Assembly: GCF_018861145.1 (NCBI RefSeq)
Contig: NZ_JAHKQT010000023.1
Coordinates: forward strand, 395,564 to 459,563
Reading direction: 5' to 3'
DNA from: Poseidonibacter lekithochrous
Lineage (GTDB): Bacteria > Campylobacterota > Campylobacteria > Campylobacterales > Arcobacteraceae
DNA: 64,000 nucleotides
Shown here: piece after piece, positions 46,057 to 55,564 of the stretch
Numbering within the stretch: position 1 is the first letter of the stretch
Layout of the letters: each line of letters begins with the position of its first letter
Made by a program: the position numbers and the translations under genes
Notes under the pieces: model-generated
The model's database searches: none
What the model was told of the DNA's origin: nothing
The model's input: the letters and a program-made list of their open reading frames with translations, nothing else

Positions 46057-46947
46057 TTATTTCTTAAAAAAGAAGTTTTTTATTGATTTTAAATATTGCG
46101 CTGAACTTATAAAAGAACCAACAATTATAAAAATACAAGCAAGCGTAACTGCTGTTGTAAATTCGGCATATCCTAAAACTACAAGTAAAAGCGTAGATAA
46201 TAATGGTGTGAAATAGGAAATTGAGCCAAGTAGTTTTATATCAGCATTCTTAACACTAAAATCCCATAAATAAAAAGCCCCACCAACAGGTCCAAGGCCT
46301 AGCATTAATATTCCAAATAATTCTGTAGTATTTGGAATAACAGTAGTTTCAAATATAAAATGACAAATACCTGATAATATAGCTGTAGCCATACAAAAAC
46401 CAGTAACTGCAAAAGTAGGAACATGCGATAATGTTCTTGAAATTACAGAATATGATGACCATATTAAAGCTGCAATTATTGCAAAAATATAACCTGAAGT
46501 ATATTGTGTTTCAAAAGAAAAACTACCACCTTTTGAAACTAAAAGAAAAGCTCCTAATAACCCAAAAATTGTTCCTAAAATATGAAACCATCTTAGCCTC
46601 TCATTTGGTAAAAAAGATGAAAAGATTACAATTAATAATGGCCATAAATAGTTTATTAGATTTGCTTCTACAGCAGGTGCATTCTTAATAGCTAGAAAGT
46701 AAAAAAAGTGATATCCAAATAAACCACTTATTCCTATAATCCAGGCTTTCGCAGGAATTTTAATTAGTTTTGAAATATGTACTTTTTGTTTTTTCAAGAA
46801 AGCTAATCCAACAAAAGAAGCTACAAAAAAAGATAATGATGTTAATTCAAAAGCAGGAATATTACTTGTAAATATTGAAAAAAGTGCTAATGATGAATAT
46901 AAAAGAATTGTGAAAATTCCATATATATTTCCTCTTCTAACCTGCAC
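46057..46947 (-). CDS. DMT/EamA family exporter
   Basis: 296 residues, ten membrane segments in two EamA repeats. The first repeat ends ANLINYLWPLLIVIFSSFLP and the second ISYFTPLLSTLLLVVLGYAE, both typical helix endings of the family. It exports amino acids or similar metabolites. It overlaps by one base the zinc-ribbon gene upstream. Confidence 0.9.
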   Translation of the reverse strand: MQVRRGNIYGIFTILLYSSLALFSIFTSNIPAFELTSLSFFVASFVGLAFLKKQKVHISKLIKIPAKAWIIGISGLFGYHFFYFLAIKNAPAVEANLINYLWPLLIVIFSSFLPNERLRWFHILGTIFGLLGAFLLVSKGGSFSFETQYTSGYIFAIIAALIWSSYSVISRTLSHVPTFAVTGFCMATAILSGICHFIFETTVIPNTTELFGILMLGLGPVGGAFYLWDFSVKNADIKLLGSISYFTPLLSTLLLVVLGYAEFTTAVTLACIFIIVGSFISSAQYLKSIKNFFFKK

Positions 46948-47255
46948 TAATCAATCTTTATTGTAGGCATATTATTTTCAAGTTTTCTATCAATATAGCA
47001 AAAAGCAAAGAATAATAAAACTAACCATGAAGCAAATATCACACCTGAAAAAGTTGTTGTTTGCGCAAAATTCATTACTAAATATGAATCTAAGAAAGCA
47101 ACACATATAGCAATGAGTATCCAAATATAATACTTAATCCCTCTTTTTAACTTAAATTTATTAAGACATGAAGGACATGTATATCTTCCTAAAAAACTTT
47201 TAAAATATAACTTTGAGTCTAGTTTAACATTTGTTTGACAGTGTGGACATTTCAT
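46947..47255 (-). CDS. Zinc-ribbon membrane protein
   Basis: 102 residues. A four-cysteine zinc ribbon (MKCPHCQTNVKL and YTCPSCLNKF) is followed by two membrane helices. It begins a two-gene unit with the EamA exporter. Function is unknown; it may be a regulator or chaperone of the exporter. Confidence 0.75.
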   Translation of the reverse strand: MKCPHCQTNVKLDSKLYFKSFLGRYTCPSCLNKFKLKRGIKYYIWILIAICVAFLDSYLVMNFAQTTTFSGVIFASWLVLLFFAFCYIDRKLENNMPTIKID

Positions 47256-47439
47256 CTATAATCTCTTTATTATTTTTTCTTAGGATACTATATTTTATAT
47301 TACTGACAGCTTTTATTAAATTACACAATTCTTCACAAAAAAGCATTATTATAACTTATATAGTTATCACTTATAGTTTAGGATAATTTTCTTTTGCTAT
47401 AATGTTCGTAATATTTAAGGATTAACAAAAGGAAAATAA

Positions 47440-48198
47440 ATGAAACAATTAAGAAATATCATTCTAGTAATCACTACATTATTTATAATTGCAGGATGTA
47501 CTCATAAAACGCCATATACTAATAGATCACAGATGATTTTTATGTCATCAGAAGAAGAACTAGCACTTGGTGAACAATCATATAAACAAGCTTTATCCCA
47601 AGCAAAAGTTGTTAATAATACTTATGATTCAAAAAGAGTAAAAGCTATTGGAGAAAAAATTGCAGCTGCAGCAAATAGACCTGATTTTAAATGGGAATTT
47701 AATCTTGTAGAAAATACGGCAATGAATGCATTTTGTCTTCCAGGAGGAAAAGTTGTAGTTTATACAGGTATTTTAAAAGCTGCTAAAAATGATGCCCAAT
47801 TAGCAACAGTCATGTCACATGAAGTTGCGCATGCACTTGCAAGGCATGGAGCAGAGAGAGTTAGTTCATCAAAAATACAACAAGGTATTCAATTATTAGG
47901 AAATGTTGTACTTGCAACAACTGCACCTGAATTTACTAATACATTTAATCAAGCTTATGGAATTGGTACAGAACTTGGTGTTATGCTACCTTATGGAAGA
48001 TTACAAGAGAGTGAAGCTGATGAAATTGGTATTTACCTAATGGCAAAAGCTGGTTATAATCCTTATGAAGCATTAAACTTTTGGAAAAATATGAGTGATG
48101 GAAAAGAAAGTACAAATGAATTCTTTTCAACACATCCAAGTTCAGAAACAAGAATCGAAGATATAAAAAATGTTATTACTAAAATGGAAAGAAAATAA
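47440..48198 (+). CDS. M48 family metalloprotease lipoprotein
   Basis: 252 residues. The lipobox IIAGC (Cys at about 20) places it in a membrane, facing the periplasm. The zinc motif HEVAHALARH is at about 127, and the third ligand is in ESEADEIGIYLMAKAGYNP. The layout is that of LoiP/YcaL-type outer-membrane proteases, without BepA's TPR tail. It follows an AAGGAAAA site. Confidence 0.9.
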   Translation: MKQLRNIILVITTLFIIAGCTHKTPYTNRSQMIFMSSEEELALGEQSYKQALSQAKVVNNTYDSKRVKAIGEKIAAAANRPDFKWEFNLVENTAMNAFCLPGGKVVVYTGILKAAKNDAQLATVMSHEVAHALARHGAERVSSSKIQQGIQLLGNVVLATTAPEFTNTFNQAYGIGTELGVMLPYGRLQESEADEIGIYLMAKAGYNPYEALNFWKNMSDGKESTNEFFSTHPSSETRIEDIKNVITKMERK

Positions 48199-48200
48199 TC

Positions 48201-48497
48201 ATGAATAATCTTGAACTTGAAAAAGCTAAAACACAACAATTAAACGTTGTATTAGCTTATTTACTATGGTGGTTTGTTGGAATATTTGGAATGCATAGAC
48301 TTTATACAAAACAGAAGAAGTGGTGGATTTATATAGTTTTAGGTCTTATTGGGCTTATTACAACTGTTATATTTATAGGTTATATTATACTAATTGGTCT
48401 TTTTATATTATGGATAATAGATGGATTTAAATTAAGCAGTGTTGTAAAAGATTTTAATCTTGATATTTTAGAAAAATTCGAAAGAGATTTTAAATAA
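48201..48497 (+). CDS. TM2 domain protein
   Basis: 98 residues of the TM2 family: AYLLWWFVGIFGMHRLYTKQ and KKWWIYIVLGLIGLITTV, with two or three membrane segments. It lies 2 bases after the protease gene and may be coupled to it. Confidence 0.85.
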   Translation: MNNLELEKAKTQQLNVVLAYLLWWFVGIFGMHRLYTKQKKWWIYIVLGLIGLITTVIFIGYIILIGLFILWIIDGFKLSSVVKDFNLDILEKFERDFK

Positions 48498-48527
48498 GTT
48501 GAAATCAAATTCTGATTTCAACTTATT
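48493..48527. terminator. 15-bp hairpin terminator
   Basis: AATAAGTTGAAATCA / TGATTTCAACTTATT with a 5-base loop, between convergent genes. A short T-rich tail follows. Confidence 0.7.
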
Positions 48528-48546
48528 CTAGTTTAATTTAAACTAA

Positions 48547-49257
48547 CTAAATTATATTTGTATAAACAGCTTGAACATCATCATCATCTTCAAGTTTTTC
48601 AAGTAACTTTCCAATTTCTTCTTGTTGTTCTTCTGTAAATTCTTGTGGATTATTAGAAATTCTTTCTAATTTTGCTTTTGTAAGTTCAATTCCTAAATCT
48701 TCAAATGCTTTATTTAAAGTTCCAAAATCAGTATAGTTAGCTGTTACGATTACAAGTCCATCTTCTTCTTCAAGTTCTTCTAAACCTGCATCTATTAGTT
48801 CCATTTCTAATTCTTCTAAATCCATATCTTCAGTTTTATTAAACTCAAAAAATGCCTTTCTATCAAACATAAATTCTAAAGAACCAGTTGGTGCTAATGC
48901 TCCACCATTTTTATTAAAGTACATTTTAACATTTGCTACTGTTCTTGTATTATTGTCAGTTGCAGTTTCTACAAAAATCAAAGCTCCATGAGGACCTTTT
49001 CCTTCAAAGTTTACATCTGTATAATTAGCCGAATCTTTTCCACTTGCTCTTTTAATTGCTGCTTCAATATTCGTTTTAGGCATATTTTCAGATTTTGCAT
49101 TTAAAATAGCAGTTCTAAGTGCTGAATTCATTTCAGGATCTGGAACCCCTGCTTTTGCTGCCATTTCAATAGCTTTTGCTAATTTAGGAAACAATCTAGA
49201 CATTGCTCCCCATCTTTTTAATTTTGACGCTTTTCTATATTCAAAGGCTCTACCCAT
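48547..49257 (-). CDS. YebC/PmpR family protein
   Basis: 236 residues of the YebC/TACO1 family: [20 protein letters not shown] at the start, then the helical domain with [14 protein letters not shown], and the [21 protein letters not shown] region. The acidic C-terminal third is complete. Members help ribosomes pass difficult sequences or act as DNA-binding regulators. Confidence 0.93.
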   Translation of the reverse strand: MGRAFEYRKASKLKRWGAMSRLFPKLAKAIEMAAKAGVPDPEMNSALRTAILNAKSENMPKTNIEAAIKRASGKDSANYTDVNFEGKGPHGALIFVETATDNNTRTVANVKMYFNKNGGALAPTGSLEFMFDRKAFFEFNKTEDMDLEELEMELIDAGLEELEEEDGLVIVTANYTDFGTLNKAFEDLGIELTKAKLERISNNPQEFTEEQQEEIGKLLEKLEDDDDVQAVYTNII

Positions 49258-49371
49258 TATTACTCCAATAGTTTATATTCTCAAATTTTATTTGGATTAT
49301 AGCAGGTTTGTAATTATAGACTAATAAGTTGTTAAAACTATTACTAAAATATTTTTGGATATTATTAATTT

Positions 49372-50223
49372 ATGAAAAAAATATTAATTATCTCACTTAT
49401 CTTTCTTTGCAATTTGTTTGCCTTAGAAATAAACCAATCAACTGTTAAAAACGCGAACACAGTCCTTCTTGATATAAAGAAGAAAAATATCTCTGATGTA
49501 AAATTAACTTTCCATAAGCAAAATATAAATTTTTTTAAAAATCCTTTTAAAGAAAATACATATTATGCACTTCTCCCTATATCTTATTATCAACAAAAAA
49601 AAGATTATAGAGTAATTGTTTCATATATTGAAAATGGGAAAAAGATATTTGAAGGGAAAAACCTAAAAGTTATCGATGGAAATTATAAAAGTGAAGTTAT
49701 AAATGTTCCTAAAACTAAATTTAAACCAAACCCAGCAAGAGTAAAAAGAACAAAAGAAGAGTATGCACAAGCTATGAAAGTTTATAACTCTGTTTCAAAA
49801 GATATTTTATGGAATGAAGATTTTATCTATCCATTAAATACAAAAATTACAAGTGATTTTGGAACTAAAAGAGTTTATAATGGAGAGTTAAAATCTTACC
49901 ATAGTGGTACAGATTTTAGAGCAAAAATTGGTACACCAATACTCGCATCAAACTCAGGAATTGTTAAAATATCACAAGATAGATTTTATGCAGGAGGATC
50001 CATAGTAATAGATCATGGACAAGGTGTTTATTCTTGCTATTATCACTTAAGTAAAATGAATTATAAAGTTGGAGATTTTATAAAAAAAGGAACAATACTA
50101 GGTCTTAGTGGAGATACAGGAAGAGTTACCGGTCCTCATTTACACTTTTCATTTAGAATACATGGTATTCAAGTAGACCCATTAAACGCAATATCATTAT
50201 TAAACCAACTTAAAAGGCAATAA
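49372..50223 (+). CDS. M23 family peptidoglycan endopeptidase
   Basis: 283 residues with a signal peptide (MKKILIISLIFLCNLFALE), a beta-rich N-terminal domain and a LytM domain. The zinc ligands are His and Asp in SYHSGTDFRA (about 178-182) and the HLH of GPHLHFSFRIHG (about 256-258). It cuts peptide crosslinks and probably shapes the cell wall. It lies 70 bases before mlaA. Confidence 0.92.
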   Translation: MKKILIISLIFLCNLFALEINQSTVKNANTVLLDIKKKNISDVKLTFHKQNINFFKNPFKENTYYALLPISYYQQKKDYRVIVSYIENGKKIFEGKNLKVIDGNYKSEVINVPKTKFKPNPARVKRTKEEYAQAMKVYNSVSKDILWNEDFIYPLNTKITSDFGTKRVYNGELKSYHSGTDFRAKIGTPILASNSGIVKISQDRFYAGGSIVIDHGQGVYSCYYHLSKMNYKVGDFIKKGTILGLSGDTGRVTGPHLHFSFRIHGIQVDPLNAISLLNQLKRQ

Positions 50224-50293
50224 TTTAATTGCTTAAACATTATTTCCACATTTTTTCAATATAATAATATCTTAATTAAAAAAAAGGACTCTT

Positions 50294-51118
50294 TTGAAAA
50301 ATTTAGTTTTTATGATTATTGTAGTTTTTGGATTTACAGCTTGTTCTAGTAAAAGCAGTATTGATAAACCAATTCCTACTATTTCAGAAAAAAAAATAGC
50401 CAATAAAACTTCAAAGGAAACTTTAGAAGAAGAATTCAATGACGATTTTGGAGATGATTTTGATGGTGGATATGCAAAAATAGAAGAAGTATTTGATCCA
50501 CTAAGTGGTTATAACAGAATTATGACATCTTTTAATGACAAAGTATTTATTTATGCTTTAAATCCAACAGCTAAAGGATATGCATACATACTTCCTAAAA
50601 CTGTAAGATCAGGAGTATCAAATTTCTTTGATAACTTAATGTTTCCATTAAGATTTACAAATAACATATTACAATTTAAATTTCAAAACTCAGTTGAAGA
50701 GTTAGGAAGATTTTTAATAAATACAACATTTGGATTAGCTGGATTTATGGATCCTGCAAAAACTGAATTAGGTTGGGTTCAACATAATGAAGATTTTGGT
50801 CAAACATTAGGGTTTTATGGAGTGGGAGAAGGATTCCATGTAGTATTACCATTTTTAGGACCATCAAACTTAAGAGATATGGTAGGACTTGTAGCTGATT
50901 CGTATACAAGTGCATTATCATTTACAGGGGCTAGTGATATAAAATATAAAATACCTGATACTCAAACACAAAGTTTAGCTATAACAGCAACTGATACAAT
51001 AAATAGTACTTCATTAAGACTTGGTCTATATGAAAGTTTAAAGAAAGATGCCTTTGATTTATATCCATATTTTAGGGATTTATATAATCAAAGAAGAAAT
51101 ACACTAATTAAGGAATAA
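50294..51118 (+). CDS. mlaA: MlaA (VacJ) family outer-membrane lipoprotein
   Basis: 274 residues. The lipobox FTAC puts Cys at residue 17. The MlaA domain is clear (DPLSGYNRIMTSFNDKVFIY; FLINTTFGLAGFMDPAK; EDFGQTLGFYGVGEGFHVVL; PFLGPSNLRDMVG). It draws phospholipid out of the outer leaflet. An extra acidic stretch (about 44-60, EEEFNDDFGDDFDGGY) precedes the domain. The start is TTG with AAAAGGA nearby. It heads the set MlaA-MlaC-RND. Confidence 0.93.
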   Translation: MKNLVFMIIVVFGFTACSSKSSIDKPIPTISEKKIANKTSKETLEEEFNDDFGDDFDGGYAKIEEVFDPLSGYNRIMTSFNDKVFIYALNPTAKGYAYILPKTVRSGVSNFFDNLMFPLRFTNNILQFKFQNSVEELGRFLINTTFGLAGFMDPAKTELGWVQHNEDFGQTLGFYGVGEGFHVVLPFLGPSNLRDMVGLVADSYTSALSFTGASDIKYKIPDTQTQSLAITATDTINSTSLRLGLYESLKKDAFDLYPYFRDLYNQRRNTLIKE

Positions 51119-51119
51119 A

Positions 51120-51728
51120 ATGAAAAATATATTTAAAGTTTTACTAATAACACTTTTTTCAATATCTTCACTTTTTGCATTACAAAAAGATGAAATAAAA
51201 ACAGTGATGTCAAAAAAAATTGATGATTCAATTTCTATTATAAAAAAAGACAATATGACAAATAAACAAAAGGGTCAAGAAATTGTAAAAATTATTGATG
51301 AAGTTTTTGATTATAGAAAAATGGCACTAATTTCTTTAGGTAGAGATGCCTGGGTTAGTGCAACAACAGATCAAAAGAAAAGATATTTAAAAGCATTCGA
51401 AATTAATCTTAAAAATTCATATATTGACAAATTAGGTTTATATACAGATCAAAAAGTAAAAGTTGTTGATTTAGAGTCTACATTTACACAAAAATCTAAT
51501 GTAGAAAGAATAAAACTAATTACAGAATTAATAGGTCAAAGTGAGTCTTATACTGTAAATTATTTATTTTATCAAAATAGAGACAAGGAATGGTTAATTT
51601 ACGATATTGATTTAGCAGGTACAAGTGTAATTGCAACTGCTAGAAAACAATATGCAGGTTTGTTAAAACAAAAATCTCTTGAAGAGATGATATCTGAAAT
51701 TGAAGCTAAAAATAAAATAAATGGTTAA
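51120..51728 (+). CDS. mlaC: MlaC family periplasmic phospholipid-binding protein
   Basis: 202 residues with a signal peptide (MKNIFKVLLITLFSISSLFA) and the MlaC domain (FDYRKMALISLGRDAWVSAT; KEWLIYDIDLAGTSVIATAR). It carries lipid between the membranes. It starts one base after mlaA and overlaps the RND gene by 8 bases. Confidence 0.92.
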   Translation: MKNIFKVLLITLFSISSLFALQKDEIKTVMSKKIDDSISIIKKDNMTNKQKGQEIVKIIDEVFDYRKMALISLGRDAWVSATTDQKKRYLKAFEINLKNSYIDKLGLYTDQKVKVVDLESTFTQKSNVERIKLITELIGQSESYTVNYLFYQNRDKEWLIYDIDLAGTSVIATARKQYAGLLKQKSLEEMISEIEAKNKING

Positions 51729-54225
51729 AAAGTTTTATGACAAGATTGTTTTAAAATACCCAATTACAGTACTAATAGCATTTTTTCTTGCTATTAGTAC
51801 TCTTGCATATCATGCAACAAAACTTGAAATTGATGCCTCTGCTGAAACACTTCTTTTAGATGATGATAAAGACTTAAAATTCTCACGTGAAGTAAATAAA
51901 AGATACTACAATCCAAACTTTTTGGTTGTTACTTATACTCCAAATGAAGACTTACTCTCAAAAAAAAGCATAGATACTCTAAAAAGATTAAGCGAAGAGT
52001 TATTAAAAGTTGAAAAGATAGAAAGCATAACTTCTATTTTAAATGTTCCTTTAATACAATCACCTCTTAGACCTATTACTGATTTAGTTGATGGTGTTGA
52101 TAGTTTGGAAACTGCTACTTTTGATATGGATTTAGTAAAAAAAGAGTTCTTAAACTCACAACTTTATTCAAACAATCTTGTAAGTGCTGATTTTAAAACG
52201 ACTGGAATGCTTTTAAATTTAAAAAATGATGAGAAATATTTTGAACTTTTAGAAAAAAGAAATACTCTTTTAACTAAGAAAAGAACTTCAAATCTTAATG
52301 AAAAAGAGAAAGTAGAACTAGAAATCACTATACAAGAATTTAAAGAATATAGAGACTTCATAAGAGAAAAAGATGAAAAAGAGATAGAAGAAATAAGAAC
52401 TATCATAAAAAAATATAATTCTAATGCATCAATTTTCCTTGGTGGAATAGATATGATTGCAAATGATATTGTTGGTTTTGTAAAAAGTGATTTAGCTATT
52501 TATGGTTCAACTTTAATCTTCTTACTTATCTTTATTTTATGGGTAATATTTAGACATCCAAGATGGGTAGTTTTACCTATTACTATTTGTTTATTATCTG
52601 TAGTTTCAACAGCTGGGATTTTAGGTTTATTTAACCTTGAAGTTACTGTAATTTCATCAAACTTTATATCATTACAATTAATTATTACACTTGCAATTGT
52701 TCTTCATTTAATTGTAAGATATAGAGAATTAAACGTAAAATATAAGAATGCAAGCCAATATAAATTAGTAATAAATACTGTTTTATCAAAACTTTCACCC
52801 TCTTTTTTTGCAATAATCACAACAATTACAGGTTTTGCTTCACTTGTATTATCAAGTATTCAACCTGTTAAAAACCTTGGACTTATGATGAGTGCTGGTA
52901 TCGCTGTTTCATTGTTCATTGCCTTTTTTGTTTTTCCTATTATTCTAATAATGCTTCCTAAAAAAGATGAGCATGAAAAGAGAAAAGCTAAGTCATCATT
53001 TTCACTTATAACTTTATGTGCTTCTTTAGTTGAAAAAAGAGGAATAACTATTATTATTGGAAGTTTAGTAGTTATTCTTTTTTCAACTATAGGTGCGTCA
53101 AAACTAGTAGTTGAAAACTCTTTTATTAATTACTTTAAACAAAGTACTGAAATATATAAAGGAATGAAAGTAATTGATCAAAAGTTAGGAGGAACTACTC
53201 CTTTAGATGTAATTATTAAGTTTAAAGATGATGAAAAAAAAGCTGTGGTTCAAGTAGAAAAAGATGAAGATACAAGCTTTTTAGATGATGAATTTGGAGA
53301 TTTTGAAGCAGAAATAGACGCAAAATCTGATGATGAACAATACTGGTTTTCTCAAGATAAAATGGATACTATTACAAGAGTTCATGAATATTTAGATAAT
53401 CTGGAAGAAGTTGGAAAAGTTCAATCTTTAGCTTCATTATTAAAAGTAGGAAAACTTTTAAATCAAGATAAAGATTTAGATGGAGTTATGTTAGCCCTAC
53501 TTTACAAAAAAATTCCAGAAGAATACAAAAATATGATTTTAGCTCCATATATAAATATAGAAAGCAATGAAGCTAGAGTTAGTATGAGAATTATAGATTC
53601 GAATGAAAATTTACGAAGAAATGAATTAATTGCTAAAATCAACAAAGATTTAAGAGAAATTATTAGAAATAAAGAAACTACATTTCAACTGTCAAATCTA
53701 ATGATTTTATATAACAACATGCTTCAATCATTATTTGATTCTCAAATAAAAACTTTAGGTATTGTAGTTGTTTTATTATTCATAATGTTCTTAATCTTAT
53801 TTAGATCAATAAAAGTAGCATTCATAGCAATACTTGCAAATGTTATACCAATATCTTCAATTTTTGGGATTATGGGATTTTTGGGAATTCCTTTAGATAT
53901 TATGACTATTACAATAGCTGCTATTTCAATAGGAATTGGTGTTGATGATACAATTCATTATATCCATAGATTTAAAGAAGAATTTAAAACTGACCATAAC
54001 TACTTAAATGCAATGAAAAGAAGTCATGAGAGCATTGGTTATGCTATGTATTACACTTCTATTATTGTAATGATTGGTTTTTCTATTTTAGTTTTATCAA
54101 ATCTTATTCCTACAATTTACTTTGGAGTATTAACAGTTGTTGTAATGGCTACAATTTTAGCTTCTGCACTATTATTACTTCCAAAACTTATCATCATGTT
54201 AAAACCATTTAATACTAGTAAATAG
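51721..54225 (+). CDS. RND/MMPL family membrane protein of the Mla-type system
   Basis: 834 residues with the RND two-repeat layout: helix 1, a periplasmic domain, helices 2-6, then the same again. The MMPL/SSD region includes GVDDTIHYIHRFKEEF near helix 10. It probably replaces the MlaFEDB ABC complex as inner-membrane partner of MlaA and MlaC, an arrangement also known in Campylobacter. An acidic insert (about 515-535, DDEFGDFEAEI) in the second periplasmic domain resembles the acidic stretch in the adjacent MlaA. A 12-bp hairpin covers its stop. Confidence 0.85.
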   Translation: MVKKFYDKIVLKYPITVLIAFFLAISTLAYHATKLEIDASAETLLLDDDKDLKFSREVNKRYYNPNFLVVTYTPNEDLLSKKSIDTLKRLSEELLKVEKIESITSILNVPLIQSPLRPITDLVDGVDSLETATFDMDLVKKEFLNSQLYSNNLVSADFKTTGMLLNLKNDEKYFELLEKRNTLLTKKRTSNLNEKEKVELEITIQEFKEYRDFIREKDEKEIEEIRTIIKKYNSNASIFLGGIDMIANDIVGFVKSDLAIYGSTLIFLLIFILWVIFRHPRWVVLPITICLLSVVSTAGILGLFNLEVTVISSNFISLQLIITLAIVLHLIVRYRELNVKYKNASQYKLVINTVLSKLSPSFFAIITTITGFASLVLSSIQPVKNLGLMMSAGIAVSLFIAFFVFPIILIMLPKKDEHEKRKAKSSFSLITLCASLVEKRGITIIIGSLVVILFSTIGASKLVVENSFINYFKQSTEIYKGMKVIDQKLGGTTPLDVIIKFKDDEKKAVVQVEKDEDTSFLDDEFGDFEAEIDAKSDDEQYWFSQDKMDTITRVHEYLDNLEEVGKVQSLASLLKVGKLLNQDKDLDGVMLALLYKKIPEEYKNMILAPYINIESNEARVSMRIIDSNENLRRNELIAKINKDLREIIRNKETTFQLSNLMILYNNMLQSLFDSQIKTLGIVVVLLFIMFLILFRSIKVAFIAILANVIPISSIFGIMGFLGIPLDIMTITIAAISIGIGVDDTIHYIHRFKEEFKTDHNYLNAMKRSHESIGYAMYYTSIIVMIGFSILVLSNLIPTIYFGVLTVVVMATILASALLLLPKLIIMLKPFNTSK

Positions 54226-54248
54226 GATATTATTTCTCCTATTTACTA
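54216..54248. repeat. 12-bp inverted repeat over the stop codon
   Basis: TAGTAAATAGGA / TCCTATTTACTA with a 9-base loop overlaps the stop codon of the RND gene. No T-run follows. It may stabilise the operon's mRNA end. Confidence 0.6.
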
Positions 54249-54289
54249 ATTGTTAACCTTGTATTTAAAATAGGTTAATTGATAACTAT

Positions 54290-54404
54290 TATAATTCTTA
54301 CATGCGTTAGGATATATTCTTAACCAAAACCTAATTTTACTGACTTGATTTCTCCTACAAATACAAGTTAACATAAGAGTGCCTCTATAGGCACTCTTTT
54401 TTTT
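54290..54404 (+). ncRNA. Candidate small RNA with terminator
   Basis: A TATAAT box (54290-54295) stands about 80 bases before a strong intrinsic terminator (54375-54398, then T-rich), with no ORF between. The transcript would start near 54302, be about 100 nt long and contain TTTCTCCTAC, complementary to Shine-Dalgarno motifs. It could instead be the trailing end of the RND operon. Confidence 0.4.
54375..54404 (+). terminator. Strong intrinsic terminator
   Basis: AAGAGTGCC / GGCACTCTT with a 6-base loop and a T8 run. It ends either the RND operon or the candidate sRNA. Confidence 0.9.
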
Positions 54405-54515
54405 ATAAATATTGTATAATTTTTATACATTAAAGTTGTAATAATTTTATAGATATAAAGTTATTATAAGCTTGAAACTTTTATAATAAGTTCAAATAAA
54501 AAGGCCCTTAACTTA

Positions 54516-54926
54516 ATGATTAAATTAGATTCAATACAAACAGATTTAGTTCTTACAAACTTAGATGAAAATGGTGCATTATCTTGTATAAATGCATTTA
54601 AAGTAGCAAAGTTAATTGGAATGGAACCTAAACACATCGCACAAATTGCACGAGATATGAAAATAAAAATCACTAATTGTGAACTAGGTGTATTTGGAAA
54701 ACTTGAATTTAATGACATGAATGAAGATATATTTAATATATTAAAAAAACGTTCTCATAATTCAAAAATAGATTGCGAAGTTGCATGGAAAATATCACAA
54801 GAAAAAGGTAAAGCAATCAGTGATATAGGAGCTTCAATAAAAGAGTCAAATATTAAAGTATCAAATTGTCAACTTGGATGTTTTAAAGAAGAAGAAAATG
54901 ATGGTTTTATAATGGCAACAAACTAA
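54516..54926 (+). CDS. Protein with two copies of an 'NC-(E/Q)-LG-x-F' helical repeat
   Basis: 136 residues. Residues about 18-60 (GALSCINAFKVAKLIGMEPK, then ITNCELGVFGK) are repeated about 88-128 (DCEVAWKISQEKGKAISDIG, then VSNCQLGCFKEE). Each copy is a helix pair like a small helix-turn-helix that ends with the same I/V-x-NC-E/Q-LG motif. The cysteines could bind metal. I have seen this motif in anaerobe proteins of unknown function but cannot name the family. It overlaps the convergent HAD gene by 4 bases. Confidence 0.65.
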   Translation: MIKLDSIQTDLVLTNLDENGALSCINAFKVAKLIGMEPKHIAQIARDMKIKITNCELGVFGKLEFNDMNEDIFNILKKRSHNSKIDCEVAWKISQEKGKAISDIGASIKESNIKVSNCQLGCFKEEENDGFIMATN

Positions 54927-55564
54927 GATAGAAGATTAATTAACTCTTCTAATCTATCAATACGATAAGAAGCTTTTGAAAAGTCATGAGTTAAGGTAAA
55001 ATCATTTTTAACAATCACACAATCAATCTTTGCATTTACAGCTGAAATCAATCCTCTTTGTGAATCTTCTATTACTATAGTTTCATCATTTGATGCTTTA
55101 AACCTTTTAAGCCCTGCTAAATATGGATCAGGATAAGGTTTAGCTCTTGGATAATCTTCTACACATAAAACAAAATCCATAAAATCAACTATTCCTCTAT
55201 TTTTATGAATTAATTCGAAATCTTCGCGCCTTGAAGTTGTGATTATTGCCATTTTATATTTTTTAGATAGCTCTTTTAGTATTTCTTTTACATTTGCTAT
55301 TTCAATATGTCTTGTTTTAATCAACTCTTGATAATAAATATCTCTTTGAAATCTTTTATTATCAACTATTTTCTTAGAAATTCCCTTCTCGTAAGCTAAC
55401 TCCCAAGCAGTTCCACCTCTTGCCATTATTTTCATATATCTATCAAATGATAATTCGATATTTAACTCTTTTAATGCCTTTACATTAGCTTCAAAATATA
55501 AAGGCTCAGTTTCAACTAATACACCGTCATTATCAAAAAGAATATACTTTTTATTTTCTATCAT
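54923..55564 (-). CDS. HAD superfamily phosphatase (phosphoglucomutase-like)
   Basis: 213 residues. Motif I is LFDNDGVLVETEPLYFEA (nucleophile Asp at about residue 10), motif II MAIITTSRR, motif III KPYPDPYLAG and motif IV VIEDSQRGLISAVNA. A helical cap sits between I and II. This is the subclass I layout of beta-phosphoglucomutase and sugar phosphatases. It overlaps the aminotransferase gene by 14 bases. Confidence 0.85.
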   Translation of the reverse strand: MIENKKYILFDNDGVLVETEPLYFEANVKALKELNIELSFDRYMKIMARGGTAWELAYEKGISKKIVDNKRFQRDIYYQELIKTRHIEIANVKEILKELSKKYKMAIITTSRREDFELIHKNRGIVDFMDFVLCVEDYPRAKPYPDPYLAGLKRFKASNDETIVIEDSQRGLISAVNAKIDCVIVKNDFTLTHDFSKASYRIDRLEELINLLS

